Source of the DNA: Oryzomonas japonica
GTDB lineage: Bacteria; Desulfobacterota; Desulfuromonadia; Geobacterales; Pseudopelobacteraceae
Assembly: GCF_008802365.1 (NCBI RefSeq)
Contig: NZ_VZQZ01000002.1
Location: 336,363 to 400,362 of the forward strand
Direction of reading: 5' to 3'
DNA length: 64,000 nucleotides
Part shown: one piece after another, positions 25,860 through 33,879 of the stretch
How positions within the stretch are numbered: the stretch's first letter is position 1
Layout: every line of letters begins with the position of its first letter
The notes under the pieces: model-generated
The model's database searches: none
Told to the model about the DNA's origin: nothing
Seen by the model: only the letters and a program-made list of their open reading frames with translations
Program-made: the position numbers and the translations under genes

Positions 25860-27629
25860 TCAGACGATCTCCCGCAACTCTTCAATCAAGTCCTTCAGGA
25901 CGTCATACCCCTTCTGCCAGAAATCTCCCGCGGTAATGTCGATCCCCGCCAGACGGGCCGTGTCGGCCGGCGGCAGTGCCCCTCCCGACTCCAGCAGGCG
26001 GCGGTAGCCCGGCTTGAAACCGTCGCCCTCTTCGCGGTATTTCTGGAACAGCGCCAAAACCAACAACTCGGCAAAGGTGTAGGAATAACAGTAAAAACGG
26101 CTGTGAATAAAGTGGCTGATATAGCTCCACCCCCAGCGGTAGGCGGGGATGGACTCCACGGAATCACCGAACAGCCGGTTATTCTCCTCCAGCCAGATTT
26201 CCGCGATGCGGTCGTTGGAGAGCAGGCCGGCCTGCCGCTCGTTATGCAGGCGCAGTTCGAAGCGAGTCAGCACGGTCTGGCGGAAGGTGGTGGCGATGAT
26301 GTCCTCGATCTTGGCGCACAATAAGGATTTGCGCACCGCCGGATCGGTTTCTTTTTCAAGCAGCATGCGGGTCAACAGCATTTCGCCGAATACCGACGCG
26401 GTTTCGGCCAGGGGCAGCGGGGCGTGGTAGTTGAGCATGTTCTGCTTCTGGGACAGGACGAAATGCAGCCCGTGGCCAGCCTCGTGGGCAATGGTGGCCA
26501 GATCGCGCAGGGTGCCGGTATAGTTGAGCAGCAGAAACGGCGGGGATTGGGGCGAAATGCCCATGGCAAAGGCCCCGCCCGATTTCCCGGTACGCGGCAG
26601 CACGTCCACGCGTCGTTCGTCGAAAAATGCCCCGACAATACGGCCAAAGTCCGGGTCGTACTGGGCGTAGGACGAAACCACCATGGCACGGGCTTCGTCA
26701 AAACCATACTGTTTCTCCGCTTCAGCCACCGGGGCGTACATATCGCAGTTGCGGATCTTGTCCATGCCGAGCATCTTGGCCTTGAGACGGAAATAGTCCT
26801 GGGCGAGACCGTAGTTGGCCTCGGTCACGCTCATCAGGTGCTCCACCGCCTCATCCGGGATTTCGTTGCCGATGTTGGTGGGCTGGATCGGCGTGGCATA
26901 GCCGCGCAACTCCATCTCCTGGCCGTGGTCCAGTGCCATGTTGTTGAACACCGCGTTGAACACGATGCCGTGCTCGGCGTGACGTTCCAGAAAGGTGGTC
27001 TGGGCCCGGAAGCGCACATCCGCAGACGGGTGGTGCAGCAGCGAGAGCAGCTCCTCGCCGGTGAAATCCCGCTCCTCGCCGTCCAACTCCATCCGGTAGC
27101 TGAAGGATGCTGACAACTCGTCGAACAGTTTGGTGAAGGCGTTCACGCCAGTCAGGTCCTTGCGGGTCAGGAGCCGCTCCTCGTTTTCCTTGAGACTGTA
27201 GGGGCGGAATTTACGGATGCCGGCCAGGAAGTGAACATAGGGGGCCGCCTCCGGCAGGTTGCAAAGTGATTCGAAACTCCGGTCGTCCAGGTGCATCAAT
27301 TCCAGGTCAAAGAACAACAGTTGCTGCGACAGGCTGCTGCCTAGTTCGGAACAACGCTGCGCCAGGGCGCGGTTGGTTTCGTCGGCCGAATCCGCGGCAA
27401 ACAGCAGGTGGGCGTAACAAAACGGTTTGGCCATGCGTACCTGCAAGGCTTCATACTCCTGGACGGCCGTCAGGATGGCTGCGCTGTCCAAATCTGCTAT
27501 CTTTTCGAAATAGCGCTCGCGGAAGGCTGCGGCCAAGGTGCCGAATGAGGCGAGGTCGTTTTCCAGTTCGGGCGAATCCGGTGCGGGGTAGAGCAGGGCG
27601 GTGTTCCAAGTCAGATCGGTTTGAGACAT
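25860..27629 (-). CDS. M3 family oligoendopeptidase F-type metallopeptidase
   Basis: A 589-residue cytoplasmic zinc oligopeptidase. The catalytic motif is TIAHEAGHGLHFVLSQ (HExxH, near residue 380), with the third ligand in LPLAETASVFGEMLL. The N-terminal region (about 1-190) carries the oligopeptidase F-specific N domain. The start at 27629 (MSQTDLTWN) has GGAG seven bases upstream; an ATG four codons earlier contains that site. It degrades short peptides. It may be cotranscribed with the DUF3047 gene 102 bases upstream. Confidence 0.93.
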   Translation of the reverse strand: MSQTDLTWNTALLYPAPDSPELENDLASFGTLAAAFRERYFEKIADLDSAAILTAVQEYEALQVRMAKPFCYAHLLFAADSADETNRALAQRCSELGSSLSQQLLFFDLELMHLDDRSFESLCNLPEAAPYVHFLAGIRKFRPYSLKENEERLLTRKDLTGVNAFTKLFDELSASFSYRMELDGEERDFTGEELLSLLHHPSADVRFRAQTTFLERHAEHGIVFNAVFNNMALDHGQEMELRGYATPIQPTNIGNEIPDEAVEHLMSVTEANYGLAQDYFRLKAKMLGMDKIRNCDMYAPVAEAEKQYGFDEARAMVVSSYAQYDPDFGRIVGAFFDERRVDVLPRTGKSGGAFAMGISPQSPPFLLLNYTGTLRDLATIAHEAGHGLHFVLSQKQNMLNYHAPLPLAETASVFGEMLLTRMLLEKETDPAVRKSLLCAKIEDIIATTFRQTVLTRFELRLHNERQAGLLSNDRIAEIWLEENNRLFGDSVESIPAYRWGWSYISHFIHSRFYCYSYTFAELLVLALFQKYREEGDGFKPGYRRLLESGGALPPADTARLAGIDITAGDFWQKGYDVLKDLIEELREIV

Positions 27630-27731
27630 GTGGGGCTCCATTGGTTGTTTTTACCTACGCCAAATGATTTACTAATGAAGAAGATACCCTGTTGGACTGG
27701 CGGCGTCAAGGCGAGGCGCTCCTTCGAGGCC

Positions 27732-28373
27732 CTACTTGTTCGTGGAAAGGGTGATATCGCCATACCAGGCCGTTGCCTCACCTCCGGTATTGTCGGTATC
27801 GGTCATGATGGCGATGGCGTCTATCTCGTGGGGCTCGCCCCCGAACAGGCGACGGTAGTCGGCCAGGATGTCCCGTTCCTCGTTAATCCAATGTCCGACC
27901 CGTTCAGGGCCTGATTCCACGGCCAGCATCATGGCGTGGGAGGTAAAGGCGTTGGGTCTGGAGTCCCCCTTGGCCAGGCGGTTGGCCCATATGTAATTTA
28001 GAGCCTTGGTCCGCCAGAGGAGGCGACTCGAAAAGACCACATAAATCCGTGCCGCGTAATCGTCCCCGTTTTTGGTGGTTTCATCGCCGTTTTTCACGAT
28101 GCCGCCCACCTTCCACGACCAGCGCAGATAGCGGAACTGTTCCGGATCAAGTTTCACCTTTCTGAACAGCCCCGACGCCGTTCCCCTGCTGGCGGCCTTG
28201 ACGACGGTCCGCCCGGCATCCTGCACCAGCGAATAATCGGTGGTGCCTTTGAAGATCTTGCTCTCCCAGCCGTGCAACCCCTCGGAGGAAAATGCGCCGA
28301 CATGATACTCGGTTGCCTGGGCGGCGGTACAGAAAGCGGTCAGTGCCATTGCCAGCAGAATATGTCCGGTCAC
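27732..28373 (-). CDS. DUF3047 domain-containing secreted protein
   Basis: A 213-residue protein: signal peptide (about 1-21, ending AQA), then one DUF3047 domain with conserved stretches RYLRWSWKV, DDYAARIYVVF, LNYIWANRL and HWINEERDILADYRRLFGGEP, ending AIAIMTDTDNTGGEATAWYGDI. The fold resembles carbohydrate-binding jelly rolls but the role is unknown. It is divergent from the LysR gene with a palindrome (28397-28411) between them, which suggests control by that regulator. Confidence 0.88.
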   Translation of the reverse strand: MTGHILLAMALTAFCTAAQATEYHVGAFSSEGLHGWESKIFKGTTDYSLVQDAGRTVVKAASRGTASGLFRKVKLDPEQFRYLRWSWKVGGIVKNGDETTKNGDDYAARIYVVFSSRLLWRTKALNYIWANRLAKGDSRPNAFTSHAMMLAVESGPERVGHWINEERDILADYRRLFGGEPHEIDAIAIMTDTDNTGGEATAWYGDITLSTNK

Positions 28374-28396
28374 GGGGTGTTCCCTCCCTGAATAGA

Positions 28397-28411
28397 TACT
28401 GGATACCAGTA
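28397..28411. promoter_or_regulatory. Perfect palindrome between DUF3047 and LysR genes
   Basis: TACTGG-ATA-CCAGTA is a perfect 6-bp inverted repeat around 3 bases, 23 bases upstream of the DUF3047 start. It is a likely operator for that gene. Confidence 0.5.
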
Positions 28412-28418
28412 ATTTATC

Positions 28419-28447
28419 TTGAAACGTACACCGGTATTTTGTAAATT
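28419..28447 (+). promoter_or_regulatory. Promoter of the LysR-type gene
   Basis: TTGAAA (28419-28424), 17 bases, TAAATT (28442-28447). An inverted repeat CGGTA (28432-28436) / TACCG (28447-28451) overlaps the -10, consistent with autoregulation. Confidence 0.55.
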
Positions 28448-28489
28448 ACCGATTATGGTTATCGTAATTATAAATAGAGGTGATCTTCC

Positions 28490-29386
28490 ATGACCTTAAA
28501 ACAGCTCGAGGTATTCGTTGCCGTCGCCGAAACCCGCAGCTTTTCCCGGGGTGCCGACAAGACCTGCATCACCCAATCAACCGCCAGCCAGCATATCCAG
28601 GGCTTGGAGGAAGAATTGGGCATCAGGCTCTTCGACCGGGGCAGGGGAGGGGCCCTTCTGACCGAGGCGGGCAAGCTGCTCGTGGGGCGCGCCCGGAAAA
28701 TCCTGGCCGAATGCGACGAGTCCCGCTCGGCGGTGCGCCGTTTCGTCGGCATGGAGGATGTGGTGCTGCGCGTCGGTGCGAGCAATACCCCCGGGACCTG
28801 TCTGATCCCAGCGCTCCTTGACCAATTCCACAAACGATACCCCCGCGTCCGGTTGGAGGTGTTGCAAGGTGACAGTACGTCGGTCATTGAGCAACTGGTC
28901 AACGAGGAGGTCGAACTGGGGTTTATCGGCGGGCGCTTCAATGACGAACGGATTCATTTCGAAGCCTTGGGCGAAGACACCATTGTGTGCGCCGTTTCTT
29001 CCGATATCGCTGCAAAGAGCAAGCACAGCCTCAGCCAGGCTGAATTGTGCAAGGTGCCGCTGATCGTCCGCGAACAGGGATCGGGAACGCAAAAAGCGGT
29101 CTATGACGCCTTTGCCGGAACTTGGATCAACAAAGAGTCGTTGCGTATCGTCGCGGTGCTCGGCAGTAGTGAAGCGATCAAGCGTGCTATCCTAAACGGC
29201 ACCGGTTATGCCTTTATTTCCAGCATGGTCATTGCGGAAGAGCTTAATCATGGACAACTGACAACGGTCAGAATCCCCGGGCTGAATATTTCCAGGACAT
29301 TCTATGCCGCCCGGCGGGACGGCAGAGAACTCTCGCCGGCCGCTGCCGCCTTCTGGGATCTTATGCTCTCCCGTTGGAAAAGATGA
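28490..29386 (+). CDS. LysR family transcriptional regulator
   Basis: A 298-residue LTTR: N-terminal winged helix-turn-helix (MTLKQLEVFVAVAETRSFSR, SQHIQGLEEELGIRLFDRG) and a C-terminal substrate-binding domain (about 88-295) of the CysB/CysL-like type with VGASNTPGTCLIPALL and VREQGSGTQKAVYDAF. Related LTTRs are annotated for sulfur or selenium metabolism, but the effector here is not known. It is divergent from the DUF3047 gene, and dyads between them are candidate sites. AGAGGTG precedes the ATG. Confidence 0.9.
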   Translation: MTLKQLEVFVAVAETRSFSRGADKTCITQSTASQHIQGLEEELGIRLFDRGRGGALLTEAGKLLVGRARKILAECDESRSAVRRFVGMEDVVLRVGASNTPGTCLIPALLDQFHKRYPRVRLEVLQGDSTSVIEQLVNEEVELGFIGGRFNDERIHFEALGEDTIVCAVSSDIAAKSKHSLSQAELCKVPLIVREQGSGTQKAVYDAFAGTWINKESLRIVAVLGSSEAIKRAILNGTGYAFISSMVIAEELNHGQLTTVRIPGLNISRTFYAARRDGRELSPAAAAFWDLMLSRWKR

Positions 29387-29481
29387 TCGTGAAATAAAAT
29401 ATCTGATTTTATCGAAAAACAGGCCGTCGACAGGTTGATGAAGAATATCGCCGATGTGGATGTAACGCAAGAGCAGGTAGG

Positions 29482-29519
29482 AGCCCGGGGCGGCTCACTC
29501 GTTTGGAGCCCCCCGGGGA
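29482..29519. terminator. GC-rich hairpin
   Basis: CCGGGGCGGCTC pairs with GAGCCCCCCGG around ACTCGTTTG with one bulge. No T-run is visible on either side. It lies just past the stop of the leftward RCKP gene. Confidence 0.45.
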
Positions 29520-29525
29520 TGCCGG

Positions 29526-29630
29526 CTACTCAGCCTTGACGAACTTTCCCTTTTCTCCGCATTTTTCGCACTTTTGGGGTTTGCAACGCCCCTCCTTGGT
29601 AAATCCGCAGACACATTTCCAGGTTGCCAT
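29526..29630 (-). CDS. RCKP-type rubredoxin-like small protein (34 aa)
   Basis: A 34-residue protein, too short for usual gene calling. Its frame reads MATWKCVCGF, then RCKPQKCEKCGEKGKF. The two cysteine pairs (CVC and CEKC, plus the RCKP cysteine) resemble half of a rubredoxin or rubrerythrin iron site, and the RCKP signature names a known small-protein family in metal-reducing bacteria. GGGAGGTG sits six bases before the ATG. It likely binds Fe or Zn; the role in electron transfer is inferred. Confidence 0.82.
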   Translation of the reverse strand: MATWKCVCGFTKEGRCKPQKCEKCGEKGKFVKAE

Positions 29631-29703
29631 CGTGTATCACCTCCCGGTTTTGTTGTGGTCCCGCCCGACCAGGTTTCATCTGAAAACACCCGTTGTGCCC
29701 GGA

Positions 29704-29731
29704 TTGAAAAACGGTTGGCGAGTGCTATAGT
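29704..29731 (+). promoter_or_regulatory. Promoter of the 59-residue membrane protein gene
   Basis: TTGAAA (29704-29709), 16 bases, TATAGT (29726-29731), 35 bases before the ATG. Confidence 0.55.
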
Positions 29732-29765
29732 TGTAAAATAATAGCCCGTTATTTGCGAGGAAAAA

Positions 29766-29945
29766 ATGAGCGAACTGGCCTTCCTGTTGTTACTATTCGG
29801 CTTGCCTGCCGCCGTCGGATTTTATATGGCTCGAAGGCGCGGTAAAAACCCGTTTCTCTGGGGGGTATTATCGGGAATATTCCCCTTTTTCCTAGTGGTT
29901 CTCCATATGCAGCACAAACCGCTGGACAAAAAGAATACCCCCTAG
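29766..29945 (+). CDS. Small membrane protein (59 aa)
   Basis: A 59-residue frame starting MSELAFLLLLFGLPAAV with two hydrophobic segments (about 3-21 and 30-48), a basic loop ARRRGKNP between them and a basic tail, HKPLDKKNTP. GAGG lies six bases before the ATG, and a promoter-like sequence lies 35 bases upstream. The positive-inside pattern suggests both termini outside or a helical hairpin. No family recognised. Confidence 0.7.
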   Translation: MSELAFLLLLFGLPAAVGFYMARRRGKNPFLWGVLSGIFPFFLVVLHMQHKPLDKKNTP

Positions 29946-30420
29946 CATTCGATCTAATCCTGCTTTCTTCTGCTGGGAACAGGGCCGGGCACCTCTGCCC
30001 CAGTCTCTCCAGCCCCATCAAGATGCCCTTGAATCATGTCCGTTTATTCCATCTCGCATGCGCACTTGGCCGGTATGTTGCCGGTCTATAAGTCGGTTAA
30101 ATGACGTTATTGTTTTTGCATGTTATCTGGAACAATTTTGTTCTGTCGCCAATATAGAGGCATAAGCTGAGTATGCTTTTTAATAATATGCGCTATATGA
30201 CCATATCTACGCACATTTGCCGTCCATTTCGCGCAATAAGGTCCCACACGTGGAGATATATTTATGAGATGAACTGGCCGGTCATATGTAACAAGCCGTA
30301 ATAGCGAGGTTTTGAGCATTGTTTAAAAAAGTTGTACACCTGAAGCGGTTTGGGCGGAATTTTGCAATATAAACAAAGCAAGGTTTCAGCAGCACCAAGA
30401 CCATACGATGGAGATTTACC
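29946..30420. other. 475-base intergenic region without a supported gene
   Basis: The stretch is AT-richer than its neighbours. I see no coding frame with a ribosome site. It contains a sigma-54-like TGGCCGGTATGTTGC at 30067-30081 (GG-N10-GC), but the next rightward gene is 340 bases away, so its meaning is doubtful. Confidence 0.5.
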
Positions 30421-30798
30421 ATGATGTCGACGTTAACGGCCCTTATGATGACATTGCTTACCATGGTCACATTCTGCATGATCCCCCGCATCGGCTTCGA
30501 CTGGTTGCGGTTCAGGGAATACGCGAAAGAGGATGATCGGGAAAAGCTCCTCATGCTTCAAAGGCAGGAGAATGGATGGGTTATCCGCCACTTGGCCTGC
30601 GCGCTTTGTGCCGTTGCGCTGGTCGTTGCCATGAAAACCTGCCCAAATCTTGGACAGCCCGAGCGATTGGCTGCCGTCACGGCAGTCTATGCGGTGATTT
30701 CATTTTGCTTTGCCCTGGTTGAATCGATCCTGTCCCAGAGGATTTATCAGTTTACCGTGAGCCGCATGGAAGCGGTCAAGCAGCGGAGCGATGATTAG
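30421..30798 (+). CDS. Small membrane protein (125 aa), function unknown
   Basis: A 125-residue protein with hydrophobic segments near 5-23, 56-72 and 82-104. A basic/acidic cytoplasmic stretch (DWLRFREYAKEDDREKLL) separates the first two. GGAG lies eight bases before the ATG; the N-terminus is Met-rich (MMSTLTALMMTLLTM). No domain recognised. A strong terminator follows after 32 bases, so it seems to be transcribed alone. Confidence 0.65.
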   Translation: MMSTLTALMMTLLTMVTFCMIPRIGFDWLRFREYAKEDDREKLLMLQRQENGWVIRHLACALCAVALVVAMKTCPNLGQPERLAAVTAVYAVISFCFALVESILSQRIYQFTVSRMEAVKQRSDD

Positions 30799-30830
30799 GC
30801 CGCCACCCAGCCTGACAAACAAGCCATCGC

Positions 30831-30871
30831 AAGCCCCCCCGAAAAATTGATTCCGGGGGGGCTTGCCTTTT
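30831..30871 (+). terminator. Intrinsic terminator
   Basis: AAGCCCCCCC pairs with GGGGGGGCTT around a 15-base loop, followed by GCCTTTTC. Confidence 0.8.
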
Positions 30872-31064
30872 CAGAAAGCTGCGACATCCCTTTCACTGGC
30901 GAATCTAATGAACTCTTCCAATTTACTCTCGCAGATTTGTTGTTACAATATGCGGTGGGTGGGAAGAAACTATCGCCCGGGCTTGACGCGGAGGGCGACA
31001 ATGATACAGAATGCGGTCCAACGGTTTTCTTGCGCAGGAACAGGGCCACACGGAGAGGGGATAC

Positions 31065-31823
31065 ATGAAATTACGGGTATTGGGGAGTGCTGGGGCGGAA
31101 TTTCCCGGCTTCAGACCACCGGCCTTTCTGGTCGATGACCATCTGCTGCTGGATGCCGGCACCATCGGGGCGGTGCTGACCGCAGAGGAGCAGTGGGGCA
31201 TCCGGCACATCTTCATCACCCACGCCCATCTCGATCATATCCGCGCCATTCCAGCCTTGGCCGACAATATCATCGTACAAAACCTGCGCCAGACCGTCTT
31301 TGTCCACGCTATCCCCGATGTCATCGCCGCCATGCGGGAGCATCTTTTCAACGGCGTGATCTGGCCCGACTTCACCAGCTTGCCGGACCGGGACGCCCCG
31401 GTCATCTCCTTTCAGCCCCTTGAGGCCGGAGCGGTTTCCGTTGTCTCAAATTACGAGATACGAGCCGTTGCCGTTGATCACACGGTCCCTGCGGTCGGCT
31501 ATCGTGTCAGCCACGGGGGAAAAACGCTGGCATATACCGGCGATACCGGCCCGACCGAGGAGTTCTGGCGTTGCGTGGACGGCATCGATGCCCTGATCGT
31601 CGAGGTGTCCTTCCCTGACAGCATGGAGGCTTTGGCGTTGACGACCAAACATCTGACCTCGTCTCTGCTGCGCATCGAACTGAAGAAGATCGGGAATCTG
31701 CCCCGCCGTATCCTGATCACCCATCCCAAACCCCAATACTACGATACCATCCGCAGGGAGCTCGAAAACCTTGCCATGGAGGAGATTGAACTCCTCCATG
31801 ATGGCGCCGTTTTCGAGCTTTGA
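31065..31823 (+). CDS. Metallo-beta-lactamase fold hydrolase, class II cNMP phosphodiesterase-like
   Basis: A 252-residue MBL-fold protein. The metal motif is THAHLDHIRAIP near residue 62 (HxHxDH), preceded by LLLDAGTIG, with later metal ligands in AVDHTVPAVGYRV, AYTGDTGP and ITHPKP. The pattern HLFNGVIWPDFTSLP fits the 3',5'-cyclic nucleotide phosphodiesterase class II-like group, so a cyclic nucleotide or related phosphoester is a possible substrate. The ATG at 31065 has GAGAGGGG six bases upstream. The MlaE-type permease gene follows within 17 bases. Confidence 0.85.
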   Translation: MKLRVLGSAGAEFPGFRPPAFLVDDHLLLDAGTIGAVLTAEEQWGIRHIFITHAHLDHIRAIPALADNIIVQNLRQTVFVHAIPDVIAAMREHLFNGVIWPDFTSLPDRDAPVISFQPLEAGAVSVVSNYEIRAVAVDHTVPAVGYRVSHGGKTLAYTGDTGPTEEFWRCVDGIDALIVEVSFPDSMEALALTTKHLTSSLLRIELKKIGNLPRRILITHPKPQYYDTIRRELENLAMEEIELLHDGAVFEL

Positions 31824-31840
31824 CTTCGGAGCCGCCGTCC

Positions 31841-32608
31841 ATGTTCACCGCACTGGGCCGCTGGGCCATCATACGTTTTTCCATCGTTGTGGATATTCTT
31901 TTCACCATTGGGCGGGCGGGCAAGAGTATTCTGGTCTTCGAGGGACGAGCCGCAGTCCGTTCGGTCTTCCTGAAACAGATTTATTTCACCGGCCTGGAGG
32001 CATCGGGCATCATCATGACCATCGCTCTGATCCTGGGCACCGTCATCATTACTCAGGTGGTCAGTCTGGTGGGGGATAACGGTTTTCTGACCGGAAAGAT
32101 TTTGGTGTGGGTCGTGCTGCGGGAACTGGCGCCGCTCTTGACCGCCATCGTCGTCATTGCCCGAAGTGGAACGGCAATCGCCGCCGAACTCGGCGCCATG
32201 AAGATCAACGGCGAAATCGAGTCTCTGGAGATGATGGGAATTCCCGGCGAACACTACCTGATTTTTCCTCGCATCGCAGGAGTTACCATTTCTATGGTCA
32301 TCCTGACCGTCTATTTTGTCCTGACGGCGTTTATCGGAAGTTTTCTGATCGCCTCAGTGGGCTGGCACATCCCGTATGAACAGTTCATTCAGGGGATTCT
32401 GACAGCACTCGGGGTTAAAGAGGTTGTGGTCCCTCTTCTCAAATGCGTGCTCTTCGGTCTCTGCACCTCGGCCACCTGCTGTTGCTTTGGCCTCAGCGTT
32501 GACCGGAGCGTTACTGAGATTCCCCAGGTCGCCACCAAGGGGGTCATGTTCAGCCTGTTCGTCGTTTTTTTCATGGATGCGCTGGTTACCTATATTTCGT
32601 CGCTGTAG
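31841..32608 (+). CDS. MlaE/YrbE-type ABC transporter permease
   Basis: A 255-residue inner-membrane permease of the MlaE family, which in complete systems moves phospholipid between membranes with MlaF ATPase and MlaD. Motifs: RELAPLLTAIVVIARSGTAI, AELGAMKINGEIESLEMMGI and the five-TM layout. The ATG at 31841 has GGAG nine bases upstream; a TTG at 31820 would overlap the MBL gene and lacks a site. No mlaF or mlaD gene is adjacent, so this is an orphan permease in the window; the partners may be elsewhere. Confidence 0.9.
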   Translation: MFTALGRWAIIRFSIVVDILFTIGRAGKSILVFEGRAAVRSVFLKQIYFTGLEASGIIMTIALILGTVIITQVVSLVGDNGFLTGKILVWVVLRELAPLLTAIVVIARSGTAIAAELGAMKINGEIESLEMMGIPGEHYLIFPRIAGVTISMVILTVYFVLTAFIGSFLIASVGWHIPYEQFIQGILTALGVKEVVVPLLKCVLFGLCTSATCCCFGLSVDRSVTEIPQVATKGVMFSLFVVFFMDALVTYISSL

Positions 32609-32688
32609 CCATCCACCGATTATTACCGTGAATGGATCGTTTTAAGGCTGCAACGCCATCAATCCATATTTCGGAAAGGAAAGACCGT

Positions 32689-33195
32689 ATGAAGACACGC
32701 CTCGTTTTAGCCGGTATCATTGCGGGCATCACTCTGGCTGCAGGCCTTGCCCTGGGCGCGGAACAGCAACACGGCGGACACCAACACGCGGTTGCAGCGG
32801 ATGCCAACGTCCCGGCCGATGTGAAGCTGCACAACGATTGCGCCCATTGCGGGATGAACAGGGGAAAGTTCGCCTACTCCCGGATGCTGGTGACCTATGC
32901 CGATGGGAAAACTGCCGGCATCTGCAGTTTTTATTGCGCCGCCATCGAGCTCAAGAACAATAGGGGCAATGCAGTCAAATCCGTTCAGGTCGGCGATTAC
33001 AACTCAAAGGTACTGATCGACGCCGAGAAGGCCTTCTGGGTGGTCGGGGGCGATCAGCGAGGCGTGATGACCAAAACACCCAAATGGGCCTTTGCCGGAA
33101 AACAGGCTGCCGAGGCATTCATCGGGAAACATGGCGGTAAACTGGCGACCTATCGGGAGGCGTTGATTCTTGCTGAAAAAGATGGAGCGAAATGA
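32689..33195 (+). CDS. NosL-like secreted copper-site protein (first copy)
   Basis: A 168-residue protein with a signal peptide (about 1-23), a His-rich segment (EQQHGGHQHAV) and a NosL-type motif, DCAHCGMNRGKFAYSR, near residue 52, followed by a second cysteine pair in GICSFYC near 81. NosL is the copper chaperone of nitrous oxide reductase maturation and binds Cu(I) by its CxxCGM region. No nosZ is present here. The ATG at 32689 has AAAGGAAAG upstream. It opens the redox/ABC cluster that runs to 39289. Confidence 0.82.
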   Translation: MKTRLVLAGIIAGITLAAGLALGAEQQHGGHQHAVAADANVPADVKLHNDCAHCGMNRGKFAYSRMLVTYADGKTAGICSFYCAAIELKNNRGNAVKSVQVGDYNSKVLIDAEKAFWVVGGDQRGVMTKTPKWAFAGKQAAEAFIGKHGGKLATYREALILAEKDGAK

Positions 33196-33297
33196 CCGGT
33201 GCCGTGCTCTGAGCCCAGTGTATTCATTTAGCTATTGTTTTATTCCGTTTTTTGAATACTATGCTTCCATCATAGCCTGTACCCGGAGGTGTGCTAC

Positions 33298-33879
33298 GTG
33301 CCCAAGAATACCCTGATCTCCCTGTTCGCGTTCTTCCTGTTGGGGCTCATGCCGGCCCTTGAACCTGCCGGCGCCGCCGATGCAAAAAAATATCAACGCA
33401 CCATCGAGGCCTATGCCATCCCGGATGTGGTTCTGGTAAACCAAAACGGCACGAAGGTCCGGCTCAGGGAGGTGCTGAAGTCCGACAAGCCGATCATTGT
33501 GGATTTCATCTTCGGCACCTGTACAACCATCTGCCCCATACTCTCGGTTGGTTATGCCAATCTTCAACAAAAACTCGGCGCCAACTCCCGGAGCGTCCAC
33601 CTGGTTTCCATCTCCATCGATCCCGAAAACGATACCCCGAAGGTCATGAGGGACTACCTGAAACGATACCGGGCAAAGCCGGGGTGGGATTTTCTGACCG
33701 GGTCACGGTCGGACATCGACAAGGTCATGTATGCCTTCAACGCCTATATCCCAAACAAAATGTCCCATTACCCCCTGACCCTGATCCGTTCGCCGCGGGA
33801 CGGCAAATGGATCAGGATTTTCGGGCTTCTCAGCAGTTCGGAATTTATGAATGAATGCCAAAAGGTAGGGATACGATGA
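33298..33879 (+). CDS. SCO1/SenC family protein
   Basis: A 193-residue thioredoxin-fold protein exported by an N-terminal signal or anchor (ISLFAFFLLGLMPAL). The copper site CxxxC is in GTCTTICPILS near residue 79, and the third ligand His is in NKMSHYPLTLIRSP near 160. Sco proteins deliver copper to, or reduce thiols of, cytochrome oxidase CuA sites. The GTG at 33298 is placed eight bases after GGAGG; a GTG at 33289 overlaps that site. Its stop overlaps the next start (ATGA), so translation is coupled to the cytochrome-fusion gene. Confidence 0.9.
   Translation: MPKNTLISLFAFFLLGLMPALEPAGAADAKKYQRTIEAYAIPDVVLVNQNGTKVRLREVLKSDKPIIVDFIFGTCTTICPILSVGYANLQQKLGANSRSVHLVSISIDPENDTPKVMRDYLKRYRAKPGWDFLTGSRSDIDKVMYAFNAYIPNKMSHYPLTLIRSPRDGKWIRIFGLLSSSEFMNECQKVGIR

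Noticed and set aside
25335-26324. Rightward open frame of 329 codons
   Set aside because: Runs antisense through the AEC transporter, a terminator and the oligopeptidase gene.
30067-30081. Sigma-54-like TGGCCGGTATGTTGC
   Set aside because: Spacing fits but no rightward gene begins within 300 bases and the -24 part deviates; likely chance.
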